A DNA stretch of 64,000 nucleotides from a bacterium. GTDB taxonomy: Bacteria; Patescibacteriota; Saccharimonadia; Saccharimonadales; UBA4665. The DNA lies in the NCBI GenBank assembly GCA_021848145.1, contig JAJZMX010000004.1, positions 62,001-126,000 of the forward strand, in the 5' to 3' direction. Numbering within the stretch: position 1 is the stretch's first letter; each line of letters begins with the position of its first letter. This document shows, in pieces, positions 17,261-24,652 of the stretch. The notes under the pieces were generated by a model. The model worked only from the letters and a program-made list of their open reading frames with translations, was not told the DNA's origin and searched no databases. Made by a program: the position numbers and the translations under genes.

Positions 17261-19048
17261 TTATTCAGCTTGGCGCAATAGAGATGTGGTATTGGCTGGC
17301 GATATTTTTGAATTTTCTTTTGTAACTTGTGGTGAATTGACAGAACCTAGTTCTCTAGCTTGATGGTCAGTTAATCTAGGCAGACTCACATAGAATGTAC
17401 TACCTTTTCCAGGGTCACTGTGAACCCAAATACGACCACCATACAGTTCAACAATCTTTCGGCTAATGAATAGACCAAGGCCAGTACCTCCAATGGTACG
17501 TGTAGGCGAGTTGTCGACACGGTAAAACTTTTGAAACAGATGCTTAATATCTTCGGGCGGTATACCGACGCCAGTATCCTTTATGTAAAATTGTACCGAG
17601 TCTTTATTGCCGCTAATGCCGAAGACCACTTTTCCCTTCTGGGTAAACTTAATAGCATTATCGAACAGATTATTAATTAATTCACGGATTCGTGCAGGAT
17701 CAGCATATACATAATATTTAGGCCTTACTATATGGCGAACATTAGAACTTAGTTTGGCTTCATTTTCCTCTTTGCTTCCCAGTACGAAATCAAAGCCCAA
17801 ACCGTACTTGTTTGTTGAGTATTTAAAATCTTCTTTAACTTCACTTTCAAAAAATTCTCTGAGTTCAATTACTTTGGGATCGTTGGTTAGATTACCATCT
17901 TCTGCCCTGGAACTACTAAGAAGGTCCTGGAACAATTTTCCGAGGTGTTCAGTTGAGTTATGGGCGTTTTCTATGTATCCCCTAACCGGTTCTTTTAATT
18001 TATTGCTTTTGTCTGTCAGGGCTAAATCCAAATAGCCTTCTATGGTAGCAAGGGGGGTACGCATTTCGTGGCTAGCGGTACTTATAAAATCAGATAAATG
18101 TTGTTCTATCTCTTGTTCTTTTGTTACGTCATGCAATATCGCTATACCGCCCACAAGCTCGTTGTCCGGTGGAATAACTATTGGAGAAATGCCTAGCGAT
18201 ACAATTATGTTTCTGTGAATTTTAGGAGATTCTAACTTAACCGTATCGGTTATATGCTTTTTCTCTTTTAGAGATATCTCAATTAAATCTTTCATTGACT
18301 GGTCTGGGGTTTTGGGGTCTGCATTAGAATATTTAAGGATTTTATGTATATCTATTCCCAGAGCCTCCGTAACTTCCCATCCAACCATCGCTGAAGCTGG
18401 AGGATTTATCAAGTCGACTAAACCCTTTCCGTCAAATACTATTACGCCGTCACCTATAGAGTTTAGTAATATAGTAGTTTGTTGAGTCCTTCTCTTTAAG
18501 CGGGAGTTTAAGCGTTTTAGCTGCTCGTTTTCGGAAAAATCATAACGTCTGCGCCAGTAAGCAACACTAATAAGAGAGTCAACTACACCAATTATTGACA
18601 CTATAAGTCCTAGTTCAGCGCCTCCACCATTATTCGTAAAAGCACCTGTGAAAGTTAGGAGATATCTAATTATTAGAACGAATGCGATTCCCATGGGTAA
18701 ATATGCCCCAAGGGATCCAGACACAAATATTATTGATAGAAGTGCTAGTATATACGGCGACTTAAATACTCCGGTGTTTTCTACTACTGTATATGTTTCA
18801 AGTAGTATAAAAGCTAGACTAATGAGTGTAGTAAGCCAGAGAGACTTATTCTTATTTTTTATCCATATGATAAGTTCGTAAACTAGCTGTAATAACACTA
18901 ATATTGAGATGATAGGAAAATAGTATTTATCCCCTCTCCAAGTATGCTTTGTCAGATATATATAGAAGTATCCACACAAAAAGCTGAATCCATATACAAT
19001 AAATGCTATTCTTACAATTCTGATTTGCTTACTTGATATATGGTCCAT
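17261..19048 (-). CDS. Membrane PAS histidine kinase
   Basis: A 595-residue kinase with five or six membrane segments in the first ~170 residues, then a short coiled linker, a PAS domain (about 190-310), HisKA (FISTASHEMRTPLATIEGY) and HATPase_c (NLFDNAIKFT, DTGVGIP, GGTGLGLFISRKI). No large extracellular sensor domain is present, so the membrane part itself or the PAS domain is the likely sensor. First gene of a minus-strand run with a second kinase and a response regulator. Confidence 0.9.
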   Translation of the reverse strand: MDHISSKQIRIVRIAFIVYGFSFLCGYFYIYLTKHTWRGDKYYFPIISILVLLQLVYELIIWIKNKNKSLWLTTLISLAFILLETYTVVENTGVFKSPYILALLSIIFVSGSLGAYLPMGIAFVLIIRYLLTFTGAFTNNGGGAELGLIVSIIGVVDSLISVAYWRRRYDFSENEQLKRLNSRLKRRTQQTTILLNSIGDGVIVFDGKGLVDLINPPASAMVGWEVTEALGIDIHKILKYSNADPKTPDQSMKDLIEISLKEKKHITDTVKLESPKIHRNIIVSLGISPIVIPPDNELVGGIAILHDVTKEQEIEQHLSDFISTASHEMRTPLATIEGYLDLALTDKSNKLKEPVRGYIENAHNSTEHLGKLFQDLLSSSRAEDGNLTNDPKVIELREFFESEVKEDFKYSTNKYGLGFDFVLGSKEENEAKLSSNVRHIVRPKYYVYADPARIRELINNLFDNAIKFTQKGKVVFGISGNKDSVQFYIKDTGVGIPPEDIKHLFQKFYRVDNSPTRTIGGTGLGLFISRKIVELYGGRIWVHSDPGKGSTFYVSLPRLTDHQARELGSVNSPQVTKENSKISPANTTSLLRQAE

Positions 19049-19153
19049 AATCTAATGTGATGTAATTATTATTTTCTCACGCTTATGTTTATAAAGCTAG
19101 CCACGCGTTTTGATCCAAAATATAGTTGTGATAAGATACGCGGGAATATTTAT

Positions 19154-19230
19154 GGCCCCTTCGTCTAGCGGTCCAGGACTCCGGGTTCTCAGTCCGGCAA
19201 TCGCGGGTTCGAATCCCGCAGGGGTCACCA
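19154..19230 (+). tRNA. tRNA-Glu (anticodon CTC), head of the cassette array
   Basis: A complete cloverleaf: acceptor GGCCCCT with AGGGGTC, discriminator A and encoded CCA; T-arm with GGTTCGAATCC; anticodon stem CCGGG/TCCGG with loop TTCTCAG, giving anticodon CTC (Glu). Its 3' end GTCACCA (19224-19230) is the sequence repeated at each boundary of the array that follows. Confidence 0.95.
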
Positions 19231-19310
19231 AATTGTAATAACAGATATAAACCAGCAATAGTGCTGGTTTTTTGTATTTTAGTCACCTCTGTTTTAAGGT
19301 TCCATTCCCC
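19224..19310 (+). repeat. Array site 0: tRNA end plus right arm
   Basis: GTCACCA of the tRNA is followed 10 nt later by ACAGAT (19241-19246), a 9-bp hairpin (19249-19257/19262-19270), TCTGT near 19288, and a GTTCCATTCCCC end that parallels GTTCGATTCCCC at site B. It has the right arm of the repeat but, upstream, tRNA instead of the left arm, as expected for the left junction of an inserted element. Confidence 0.65.
19249..19273 (+). terminator. Terminator after tRNA-Glu
   Basis: AAACCAGCA pairs with TGCTGGTTT around ATAG and runs into six Ts: a good Rho-independent terminator for the tRNA. It also occupies the place of the central hairpin in the array repeats. Confidence 0.8.
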
Positions 19311-19334
19311 TTAGTAATATAGGATAATAGGCGA

Positions 19335-20117
19335 ATGATATATGAAAGCGAGTTTAATCCAGAGCTTGAAGTGGCCGTTAGAGTTGCTAGACAAGCTGGG
19401 AATGTAATCCTTGAGTATTTTGATAGCGACCAACAACGTCAGACGAAAGAAGACGGTACGCCTGTAACAATTGCTGACAAAATTATTAACCATATGGCTA
19501 TCCAGGAGATACTCAAGGCTTTTCCTGACGATGGAGTTGTTGGCGAAGAAGAAAGCTCAGAAGACACTAACCGCAAAAGATTATGGTTCTGTGACCCTAT
19601 AGATGGTACTAAGCCATTTACTTGGGGCGTCCCAACTGCTGTTTTCTCGCTTGGCTTAGTAATAGATGACAAGCCAACTCTCGGTGTAGTTTACGACCCA
19701 TTCTTGGACCACATGTTTACAGGTATTATTGGTCATGGTAGCTATTGCAATGATGAAAGGCTAAAAGTATCAAGTGATAGCCTAGATAGTGGGTTTATTG
19801 CTGTAACAACTGATATGAAGCGTATAGTTAATTCTCCCCCTGTCTATGTAACCAATTTAGTTAATTCTGGTGCCAACATAGCAGGGTTTAGCGGAGGAAT
19901 ATATAAGAGTACCTTAGTTGCTAGAGGTAGAATAGCTGCATATATAGAAGCTAAGGTAGCTCCTCATGATATAGCTGCTATACATACCATTGTGACTGAA
20001 GCTGGTGGTAGAGTAAGCTCTATCAATGGTCAACCATTAAGCTATACAGCAGGGTTTACGAGTGCCATTATCTCCAATGGTATAGTTCACGATAAGCTTA
20101 TCGAGCTAGCTGTATAG
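19335..20117 (+). CDS. Inositol-monophosphatase-family phosphatase (cassette I)
   Basis: A 260-residue Mg-dependent sugar/polyol phosphatase. Metal-site motifs are GEEESSEDT (about 70), the signature DPIDGTKPF (about 90) and the C-terminal APHDIAAIHTIVTEAGG (about 215). Family members hydrolyse inositol-1-phosphate, histidinol phosphate or 3'-phosphoadenosine-5'-phosphate; the sequence alone does not separate these. It is the only gene in the first cassette and reads away from the tRNA. Confidence 0.88.
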   Translation: MIYESEFNPELEVAVRVARQAGNVILEYFDSDQQRQTKEDGTPVTIADKIINHMAIQEILKAFPDDGVVGEEESSEDTNRKRLWFCDPIDGTKPFTWGVPTAVFSLGLVIDDKPTLGVVYDPFLDHMFTGIIGHGSYCNDERLKVSSDSLDSGFIAVTTDMKRIVNSPPVYVTNLVNSGANIAGFSGGIYKSTLVARGRIAAYIEAKVAPHDIAAIHTIVTEAGGRVSSINGQPLSYTAGFTSAIISNGIVHDKLIELAV

Positions 20118-20170
20118 GTTCTAACAACCGCAGGGATATCTAATGACCACTGTTGCCCTTTGAGTAATTC

Positions 20171-20314
20171 GTTCCAGCGTAGTATCTCCTCACAGATTAG
20201 GTTCCATTTCGACTCAATCAGGGTCACCATAGGAAAGTTACAGATTGAAGTTAGTGCCTAAATAGAACGACTGCTATTTAGACGTTTTCTCTAACCTGTT
20301 AATAAATTCGATTC
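20171..20314. repeat. Array site A
   Basis: TTCCA at 20172, GTCACCA at 20223 (51 nt on) and ACAGAT at 20240 (10 nt after the heptamer). The right arm forms a dyad: GTTAG/CTAAC outside and a perfect 8-bp hairpin 20258-20265/20274-20281 inside. It closes with ATTCGATTC. The left-arm sequence differs from the other sites although its length is identical. Confidence 0.7.
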
Positions 20315-20334
20315 TCTCATTACGTTTGATATAG

Positions 20335-20622
20335 TTAGCTTCTGTTTTCTCTATTGTGCCACAAGCGCAGAATATATACATTGTTGTTTTCGAGTACATA
20401 TCTAATTACGTAGGCTCCTGCTCCGAAAGGCACAATGAGTTCACGTCTTTTAGTCTCATCTTGCATAGGCCTACCAATTTGGGGCACGGTTTCTAGGCGG
20501 CTTATAGCACTATAAATCACATTCATGGCAGTGGTTGCAGCCTTTGTGTCTTTTGAATATAAAAAGTCCCTAAGACGGTCGATGTCCTTAACTGCTTCTA
20601 ATCGCCACTGTATTTTTGCCAT
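20335..20622 (-). CDS. RelE/ParE-family toxin (cassette II)
   Basis: A 95-residue basic protein of the ParE/RelE fold: an N-terminal helix pair, then PQIGRPMQDETKRRELIVPFGA and VYILRLWHNRE, the usual ParE ending. ParE members poison gyrase and RelE members cut mRNA on ribosomes; the ParE-like ending favours the former, but not firmly. Overlaps its antitoxin gene by 25 nt, typical of a coupled toxin-antitoxin operon. Confidence 0.85.
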   Translation of the reverse strand: MAKIQWRLEAVKDIDRLRDFLYSKDTKAATTAMNVIYSAISRLETVPQIGRPMQDETKRRELIVPFGAGAYVIRYVLENNNVYILRLWHNRENRS

Positions 20623-20879
20623 GGTGTATTTTTGCCGCTAGATAGCTCTTTCAACCACCCCATTACTAGTTCGTTGTCTATGGCATATCCAGTTTCTAGA
20701 TATTCCTCATAAGCTTTCATGTCTTCTTCTTTTTCTCTTTCGTATAGTTCTTCACGTTTCAAGTAGTCTTCAATAGCGGTCTTCATAATCCAGTGAGAAG
20801 AACGTTGTTTCTTGTCCGCTAACGCTTTAAGCCTTTTTCGGGTATTGTCATCTAATTTGATGCCTTGTGATGTAGTCAT
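20598..20879 (-). CDS. Ribbon-helix-helix antitoxin (cassette II)
   Basis: A 93-residue protein with an N-terminal ribbon-helix-helix DNA-binding domain (IKLDDNTRKRLKALADKKQR followed by SSHWIMKTAIEDYL) and an acidic C-terminal tail to bind the toxin. Upstream gene of the pair. The promoter at 20886-20914 places the transcription start at or next to the ATG, so the mRNA is probably leaderless, and a palindrome over the -35 box suggests autorepression. Confidence 0.85.
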   Translation of the reverse strand: MTTSQGIKLDDNTRKRLKALADKKQRSSHWIMKTAIEDYLKREELYEREKEEDMKAYEEYLETGYAIDNELVMGWLKELSSGKNTPWQKYSGD

Positions 20880-20885
20880 ATAGTT

Positions 20886-20916
20886 ATAGTATTACTAATT
20901 GCGTATAGTTGCAACT
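20886..20916 (-). promoter_or_regulatory. Promoter and operator of toxin-antitoxin pair 1
   Basis: Minus-strand TTGCAA (20909-20914) and TACTAT (20886-20891), 17 nt apart. The perfect palindrome AGTTGCAACT (20907-20916) covers the -35 box and is a plausible operator for the ribbon-helix-helix antitoxin. Confidence 0.6.
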
Positions 20917-20919
20917 CTA

Positions 20920-21062
20920 TTCCATCTAACAATTTCGTAAGCTAAAACTTTATAAACCGAGTGGTCCAGGGTCACCATGAGAGAATTACAGATAAGGTTT
21001 TCGTATAAATTTTGCTTTCCATTGACACGTATTCAATTTTTATCTGTTAAATAGTTCGATTC
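20920..21062. repeat. Array site B
   Basis: TTCCA at 20920, ATCTAAC at 20924-20930, GTCACCA at 20971-20977, ACAGATAA at 20988-20995, TTATCTGT at 21040-21047 and GTTCGATTC at 21054-21062. ACAGATAA/TTATCTGT are perfect inverted repeats, and the outer ends ATCTAAC/GTTCGAT pair at six of seven positions. About 140 nt in all. Confidence 0.75.
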
Positions 21063-21090
21063 CCCTATGGTTCATTGGTATTATGTTGTT

Positions 21091-21612
21091 ATGAGTTATG
21101 TTGTAATTGCTTACCCAGACATTAGTCAAAAAGATTTAGATTGGATTCAAGAAATTAGACAAAAAAATGACCCTATTATGTTTCGGGTTGTAAAGCCCCA
21201 CGTTACGTTTATATTTCCTACTAGTAAACTGAATGAGCCCATGTTAATTAAACACGTAAAGACTAAAATTGTTGGAGTAAAACCATTTAGTGTTAAGTTT
21301 GATAAAACAAAAGTAGTTGAAGACGATTCTAAGACATGTTTCCATGCATTCTTAGTACCAAGTATTGGTTTCAATGAAATAATAAACCTTCACGACAATT
21401 TATATACAGACGTACTCAAAAGTGAGCTTAGGCTAGACATACCCTTTATACCGCATTTGGGGATTGGCACGAATAAAGACAAGCGACCAATGACGAACCT
21501 GACAAAACAAATTGACGATAAGAAATTATCTATTTCTGGAGAAATAAATACCCTGACAATTGCAAAATATGAAAACAATATGGTGCAAGATGTAGCAGAG
21601 GTAACATTATAA
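21091..21612 (+). CDS. 2H phosphoesterase (LigT/2'-5' RNA ligase-like, cassette III)
   Basis: About 173 residues from the ATG at 21091 (an in-frame ATG at 21067 would add eight). The first catalytic motif is H37-V-T39-F. The second, PFIPHLGIG, keeps the His but has Gly where Thr/Ser is usual, so activity may be altered. Family members hydrolyse 2',3'-cyclic or 2'-5' RNA phosphodiester bonds. It begins just after site B and shares its cassette with a toxin-antitoxin pair. Confidence 0.75.
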   Translation: MSYVVIAYPDISQKDLDWIQEIRQKNDPIMFRVVKPHVTFIFPTSKLNEPMLIKHVKTKIVGVKPFSVKFDKTKVVEDDSKTCFHAFLVPSIGFNEIINLHDNLYTDVLKSELRLDIPFIPHLGIGTNKDKRPMTNLTKQIDDKKLSISGEINTLTIAKYENNMVQDVAEVTL

Positions 21613-21623
21613 TAACAAAAAAT

Positions 21624-21700
21624 ATAGACCAATATGTCAACTCTGATATAATTTAATAACTGCACCTCGTTTGGACTTTAAGTTCTCGCGAGGTTTTTTA
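21624..21700 (+). promoter_or_regulatory. Promoter followed at once by a terminator (possible very short RNA)
   Basis: TATAAT at 21647-21652 with a partial -35 (TAGACC, 21625) would start RNA near 21659. A hairpin ACCTCG/CGAGGT (21664-21669/21689-21694) with six Ts would end it near 21700. It may serve as the terminator of the 2H gene, an attenuator, or a ~40-nt RNA. Confidence 0.5.
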
Positions 21701-21712
21701 GTAGACACGCAA

Positions 21713-21746
21713 TTGACACAGAAGTACAATAAATTCTACAATAGAA
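21713..21746 (+). promoter_or_regulatory. Promoter and operator of toxin-antitoxin pair 2
   Basis: TTGACA (21713-21718) and TACAAT (21737-21742), 18 nt apart. The palindrome TTCTA-CAA-TAGAA (21734-21746) covers the -10 box, which suits autorepression by the downstream antitoxin. Confidence 0.65.
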
Positions 21747-21767
21747 ATGTAATATAAGGATAACATT

Positions 21768-22025
21768 ATGAGTACCAAAACAATAGATACCACCGATTTG
21801 CGTAATAATCTATCAGCTACTATTAAAGCTGTAGGTAAAGACGACATTTTGTTTATTAAAAGTAGAGGGAAACTCACAGGCAAAGTCATTATTGATGATG
21901 ATTTGCTAGAAGACCTATTGCTGTTAAATGACAGTGAGTATATTGCCTCTATATCTAAGGCTCGAGACGAAATAAAGAATGGCGATGTTTATACCTTCGA
22001 CGAGGTTTTTGGGGACGTACTATAA
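21768..22025 (+). CDS. Phd/YefM-type antitoxin (cassette III)
   Basis: An 85-residue protein with the Phd/YefM pattern: DTTDLRNNLSATIKAV then DDILFIKSRGKLTGKVII, with an acidic C-terminal helix to bind the toxin. AAGGA lies 9 nt before the ATG. Its stop codon directly abuts the ATG of the toxin. Confidence 0.85.
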   Translation: MSTKTIDTTDLRNNLSATIKAVGKDDILFIKSRGKLTGKVIIDDDLLEDLLLLNDSEYIASISKARDEIKNGDVYTFDEVFGDVL

Positions 22026-22286
22026 ATGAGCCAATACCGCATAGTGTTTGCGGGTAGCAGTAAAAAAGATTTAGATAAACTTGACCAAACTACTCGTAAA
22101 AGAATTGCAAAAAAACTTCAATTCTTCATTGACCAGGAAGACCCTTTGGCTTATTCAAGACAACTAGTACATTCAAGCATCGGTAGTTATAGGTTTCGTG
22201 TCGGTCATTATCGTATAGTTTTTGATATAGATGGCAACACACTTCAGGTTATAAGCATTAAACACAGGAAAGATGTATATAGATAG
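22026..22286 (+). CDS. RelE-type toxin (cassette III)
   Basis: An 86-residue basic protein of the RelE mRNA-interferase family: YRIVFAGSSKKDLDKLDQ at the start, then SYRFRVGHYRIVFDID and IKHRKDVYR at the end, which matches the RelE basic active-site strand and ends in the usual HRKDVY(R). Translationally coupled to the antitoxin. Site C follows. Confidence 0.88.
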   Translation: MSQYRIVFAGSSKKDLDKLDQTTRKRIAKKLQFFIDQEDPLAYSRQLVHSSIGSYRFRVGHYRIVFDIDGNTLQVISIKHRKDVYR

Positions 22287-22332
22287 AGGCTAATTGCAAT
22301 TTAGCACGAAGCCCAGACTGTTTAATGTGTTA

Positions 22333-22527
22333 TTCCATATAATAATTTCAAGAGCTAATCTCCTATAATTTGGACCCCTTGGGATCACCAAGAGAGAATA
22401 TTTGAAATTTAGATTAAAACTATCGCTGTTATCTGTAGTTTCTAAAATTCAAACATTTTTTACACCAAAATCGTTGTTTTATAATTTAATCCATTTCTAA
22501 TCTGTAATTAGAGTTTAAAAAGTTACC
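22333..22527. repeat. Array site C (divergent)
   Basis: TTCCA at 22333 and ATCACCA in place of GTCACCA at 22384-22390, again 51 nt apart. No exact ACAGAT is present, but TTTAGATTA near 22418 is mirrored by TCTAATCTG near 22496, and the site ends in AAAAAGTTACC. The right arm is about 50 nt longer than in B and D. The stop codon of the TetR gene lies within the final GTTACC. Confidence 0.6.
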
Positions 22528-23179
22528 TTGGTCTATTTATAGACCCTTCATTAATCCCAAGCATACGCTCAATTGTCACAAAGTACGCATCCAGCAATTC
22601 AACAATCTTCTCCGAAATAACTGGTTTATTTTTATAAGAAAGGATAACACTTGCGACAGATTCGGATACCCCAAGCGAAAGTTGAGCAAATTGTAATGAT
22701 ATTTGTACAGGGAATCTTGTATCAAAAAGTTTCTCCTTAACACCCTGAATTATCACTGGTTCTATTAGCATTGCTGTTTGCGGAATTATCTTTGATGCTA
22801 ATCGCTGCCGCACAATGTCATTGCTTTCGCTATACCATGCTTTAAGTAGCGGTATTGTTTTGTCTGCTTGTTCAAGTTTCCACCGATAAGAAATTTCAAA
22901 ATAAATTTGAAGTTTTTTAATTGCCGTCAATTTAGGGTCAGTTAAGGTATTTTGAACAGCGTTCTGTGACTGTTTTAACATACGCATAACAAGCGCATCT
23001 AGTATTGCCTCTTTTGAATCAAAGTAGTGGTATAAGGCCCCTTTTGAAATGCCTAGTTCATCTAAAATGTCTTGAACACTCATTTCAGAATACCCCAATC
23101 TATAGATAAGTTTTAATGAGGCATCTAGAATGTCGTTTACTTTTGAGTCATATTCCTTTTTTTTAATGCTTCGTGCCAT
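22523..23179 (-). CDS. TetR-family repressor (cassette IV)
   Basis: A 218-residue regulator with a TetR-type helix-turn-helix at residues about 10-60 (MSVQDILDELGISKGALYHYFDSKEAIL) and an all-helical ligand and dimer domain. It follows the DUF1772-like membrane gene and overlaps it by 17 nt, so both are probably one autoregulated unit. An inverted repeat over the promoter is a candidate operator. Confidence 0.9.
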   Translation of the reverse strand: MARSIKKKEYDSKVNDILDASLKLIYRLGYSEMSVQDILDELGISKGALYHYFDSKEAILDALVMRMLKQSQNAVQNTLTDPKLTAIKKLQIYFEISYRWKLEQADKTIPLLKAWYSESNDIVRQRLASKIIPQTAMLIEPVIIQGVKEKLFDTRFPVQISLQFAQLSLGVSESVASVILSYKNKPVISEKIVELLDAYFVTIERMLGINEGSINRPR

Positions 23180-23705
23180 TTGGAATATACTTCTCGGATA
23201 ACCATAACGCTGGATATGTAATAATCACAAGTGAAGCTACAGAAATGAGAGTCCATTTAACACTAAACTGACAAGACATAACCACAATAGACAGTAGTGT
23301 AATCCAAGCTCGCCAATGGTTTCCAAGAGCTAACTTTCGTCTTTGTTTCTTTAATTCTTCTGGGTCAGTATTCTTCGGGTCTGCCACCCATATATAAACA
23401 GGCATATTAGTTACTTTGGTAATACTTGCTCCAATCATCCATAAGATAATTCCTGCAACAAACCACCATTGATGAAAGCCATATTTTACTAAATAAAAAA
23501 TAACCACAAGTATTGGTATTGTTGCTATAGACACTGCAAAAGGGTCACGCATGGCAGCGGGATTTAACATATTTAAATGTTTCTTAAATTCAAGCGGCTC
23601 TAACTTATCCATTATCTTCTGTTCAACACCTGATACAAAGAGTAGTATTCCAGCACCTAATGCGTTTATTGTTAATATTATTGCTTCAATGGTAGTTTCA
23701 GTCAT
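23163..23705 (-). CDS. DUF1772-like four-span membrane protein (cassette IV)
   Basis: About 180 residues from the ATG at 23703-23705, chosen because GAGG lies 5 nt upstream. Four hydrophobic segments with the pattern TNMPVYIWV and GNHWRAWITLLS resemble the DUF1772/anthrone-oxygenase-like family (N-x-P and W-x-x-W-x-x motifs). The family's role is poorly defined. Likely controlled by the TetR regulator encoded next to it. Confidence 0.6.
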   Translation of the reverse strand: MTETTIEAIILTINALGAGILLFVSGVEQKIMDKLEPLEFKKHLNMLNPAAMRDPFAVSIATIPILVVIFYLVKYGFHQWWFVAGIILWMIGASITKVTNMPVYIWVADPKNTDPEELKKQRRKLALGNHWRAWITLLSIVVMSCQFSVKWTLISVASLVIITYPALWLSEKYIPNGTKH

Positions 23706-23737
23706 ATTTATCCTCAATATCTATTTTTATATAATTA

Positions 23738-23751
23738 ACCGACCAACGGTC
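23738..23751. promoter_or_regulatory. Candidate TetR operator
   Basis: The inverted repeat ACCG-ACCAA-CGGT, within GACC-AAC-GGTC, lies 33 nt upstream of the DUF1772 start codon in the promoter area. Size and position suit the adjacent TetR regulator. Confidence 0.55.
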
Positions 23752-23807
23752 TATTAATAACATACCTTAAGCTTTAACAGATTGCAAATCTCATGTGTAA
23801 AATCTTA

Positions 23808-23951
23808 TTCCACCTAATAATTTCATTTGCTAAAACCTTATAAACCGAGTGGTCTAGGGTCACCAAGAGAGAATTACAGATAAGATTTTGGTAAAGAATT
23901 TGCGTTCTTATGACAATATGTCTAATACTTATCTGTTAAAAAGTTCGATTC
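23808..23951. repeat. Array site D
   Basis: TTCCA at 23808, GTCACCA at 23859-23865, ACAGATAAG at 23876-23884, CTTATCTGT at 23928-23936 and GTTCGATTC at 23943-23951. The 9-bp inverted repeat is perfect. The left arm is nearly identical to site B, with 'ATAAACCGAGTGGTC' shared. Confidence 0.75.
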
Positions 23952-23981
23952 ACTTTAGGTTGTTTGTTAAAATATCAATTA

Positions 23982-24644
23982 ATGGGAGAAAACAGAGAAA
24001 AGATTGCAGAGCTATATTATCGTAGCGGTTCTATTCGGTTCGGGGCTTTTCGCCTATCGGTTCATATAGATAATCCAGACCTACCTTTATCGCCTTACTA
24101 TCTACATTACCCAGACTCAGGTGAAGATGGTAGTGAATTATTACCAGAACTTTATTCGTTGGTGGGACAAGAATTTTATGACATATGCGAATCACAAAGC
24201 ACTCCTATTAGGCCAACTCGGATTGCTGGTGTGCCGAAAGGTGCAATGCCATTAGCGGATGCCCATGCTAGATTGTACGAAAACTACCCCAAAAACCTAC
24301 TAGTTTTTACAAAAAAACAAGATAAAAATAAGACTGAGTTTTTAGGTCCATATGGAGAGTTTGTTGAAGGTGAAGAATTAGTTATTGATGAAGACCATAC
24401 TTCGGGTGGTCGGAATAAGAAGCTTATTCGTGCAGTAGCACTATCAGGCGGTCTAGTCGTTTCCAATATGCTTACAGTCGTCGATAGACAGCAGGGTGGT
24501 GTTGAGAATATGGCTAAAGAAGGAGTTAGGTTGTTGTCGATATTCACGATGGACGAAATACTAAGAATCGGTGCGGCTACTGGCTTTGTTCCCCATCAGC
24601 AGTTAGATGAGGCGTTAGAATATCGGGCATTAAATCAGTTTTAA
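23982..24644 (+). CDS. Orotate-phosphoribosyltransferase-like protein (cassette V)
   Basis: About 220 residues from the ATG at 23982 (a TTG six codons upstream is possible). The N-terminus YRSGSIRFGAFRLS and SPYYLHYP resemble PyrE. The PRPP-binding loop is VIDEDHTSGG, and VDRQQGG is typical of orotate phosphoribosyltransferase. The usual catalytic RKxxKxHG reads KKQDKNKTEFLG, so substrate choice is open. It would join orotate or another base to PRPP. Only gene of the fifth cassette. Confidence 0.75.
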   Translation: MGENREKIAELYYRSGSIRFGAFRLSVHIDNPDLPLSPYYLHYPDSGEDGSELLPELYSLVGQEFYDICESQSTPIRPTRIAGVPKGAMPLADAHARLYENYPKNLLVFTKKQDKNKTEFLGPYGEFVEGEELVIDEDHTSGGRNKKLIRAVALSGGLVVSNMLTVVDRQQGGVENMAKEGVRLLSIFTMDEILRIGAATGFVPHQQLDEALEYRALNQF

Positions 24645-24652
24645 GTAATTGA

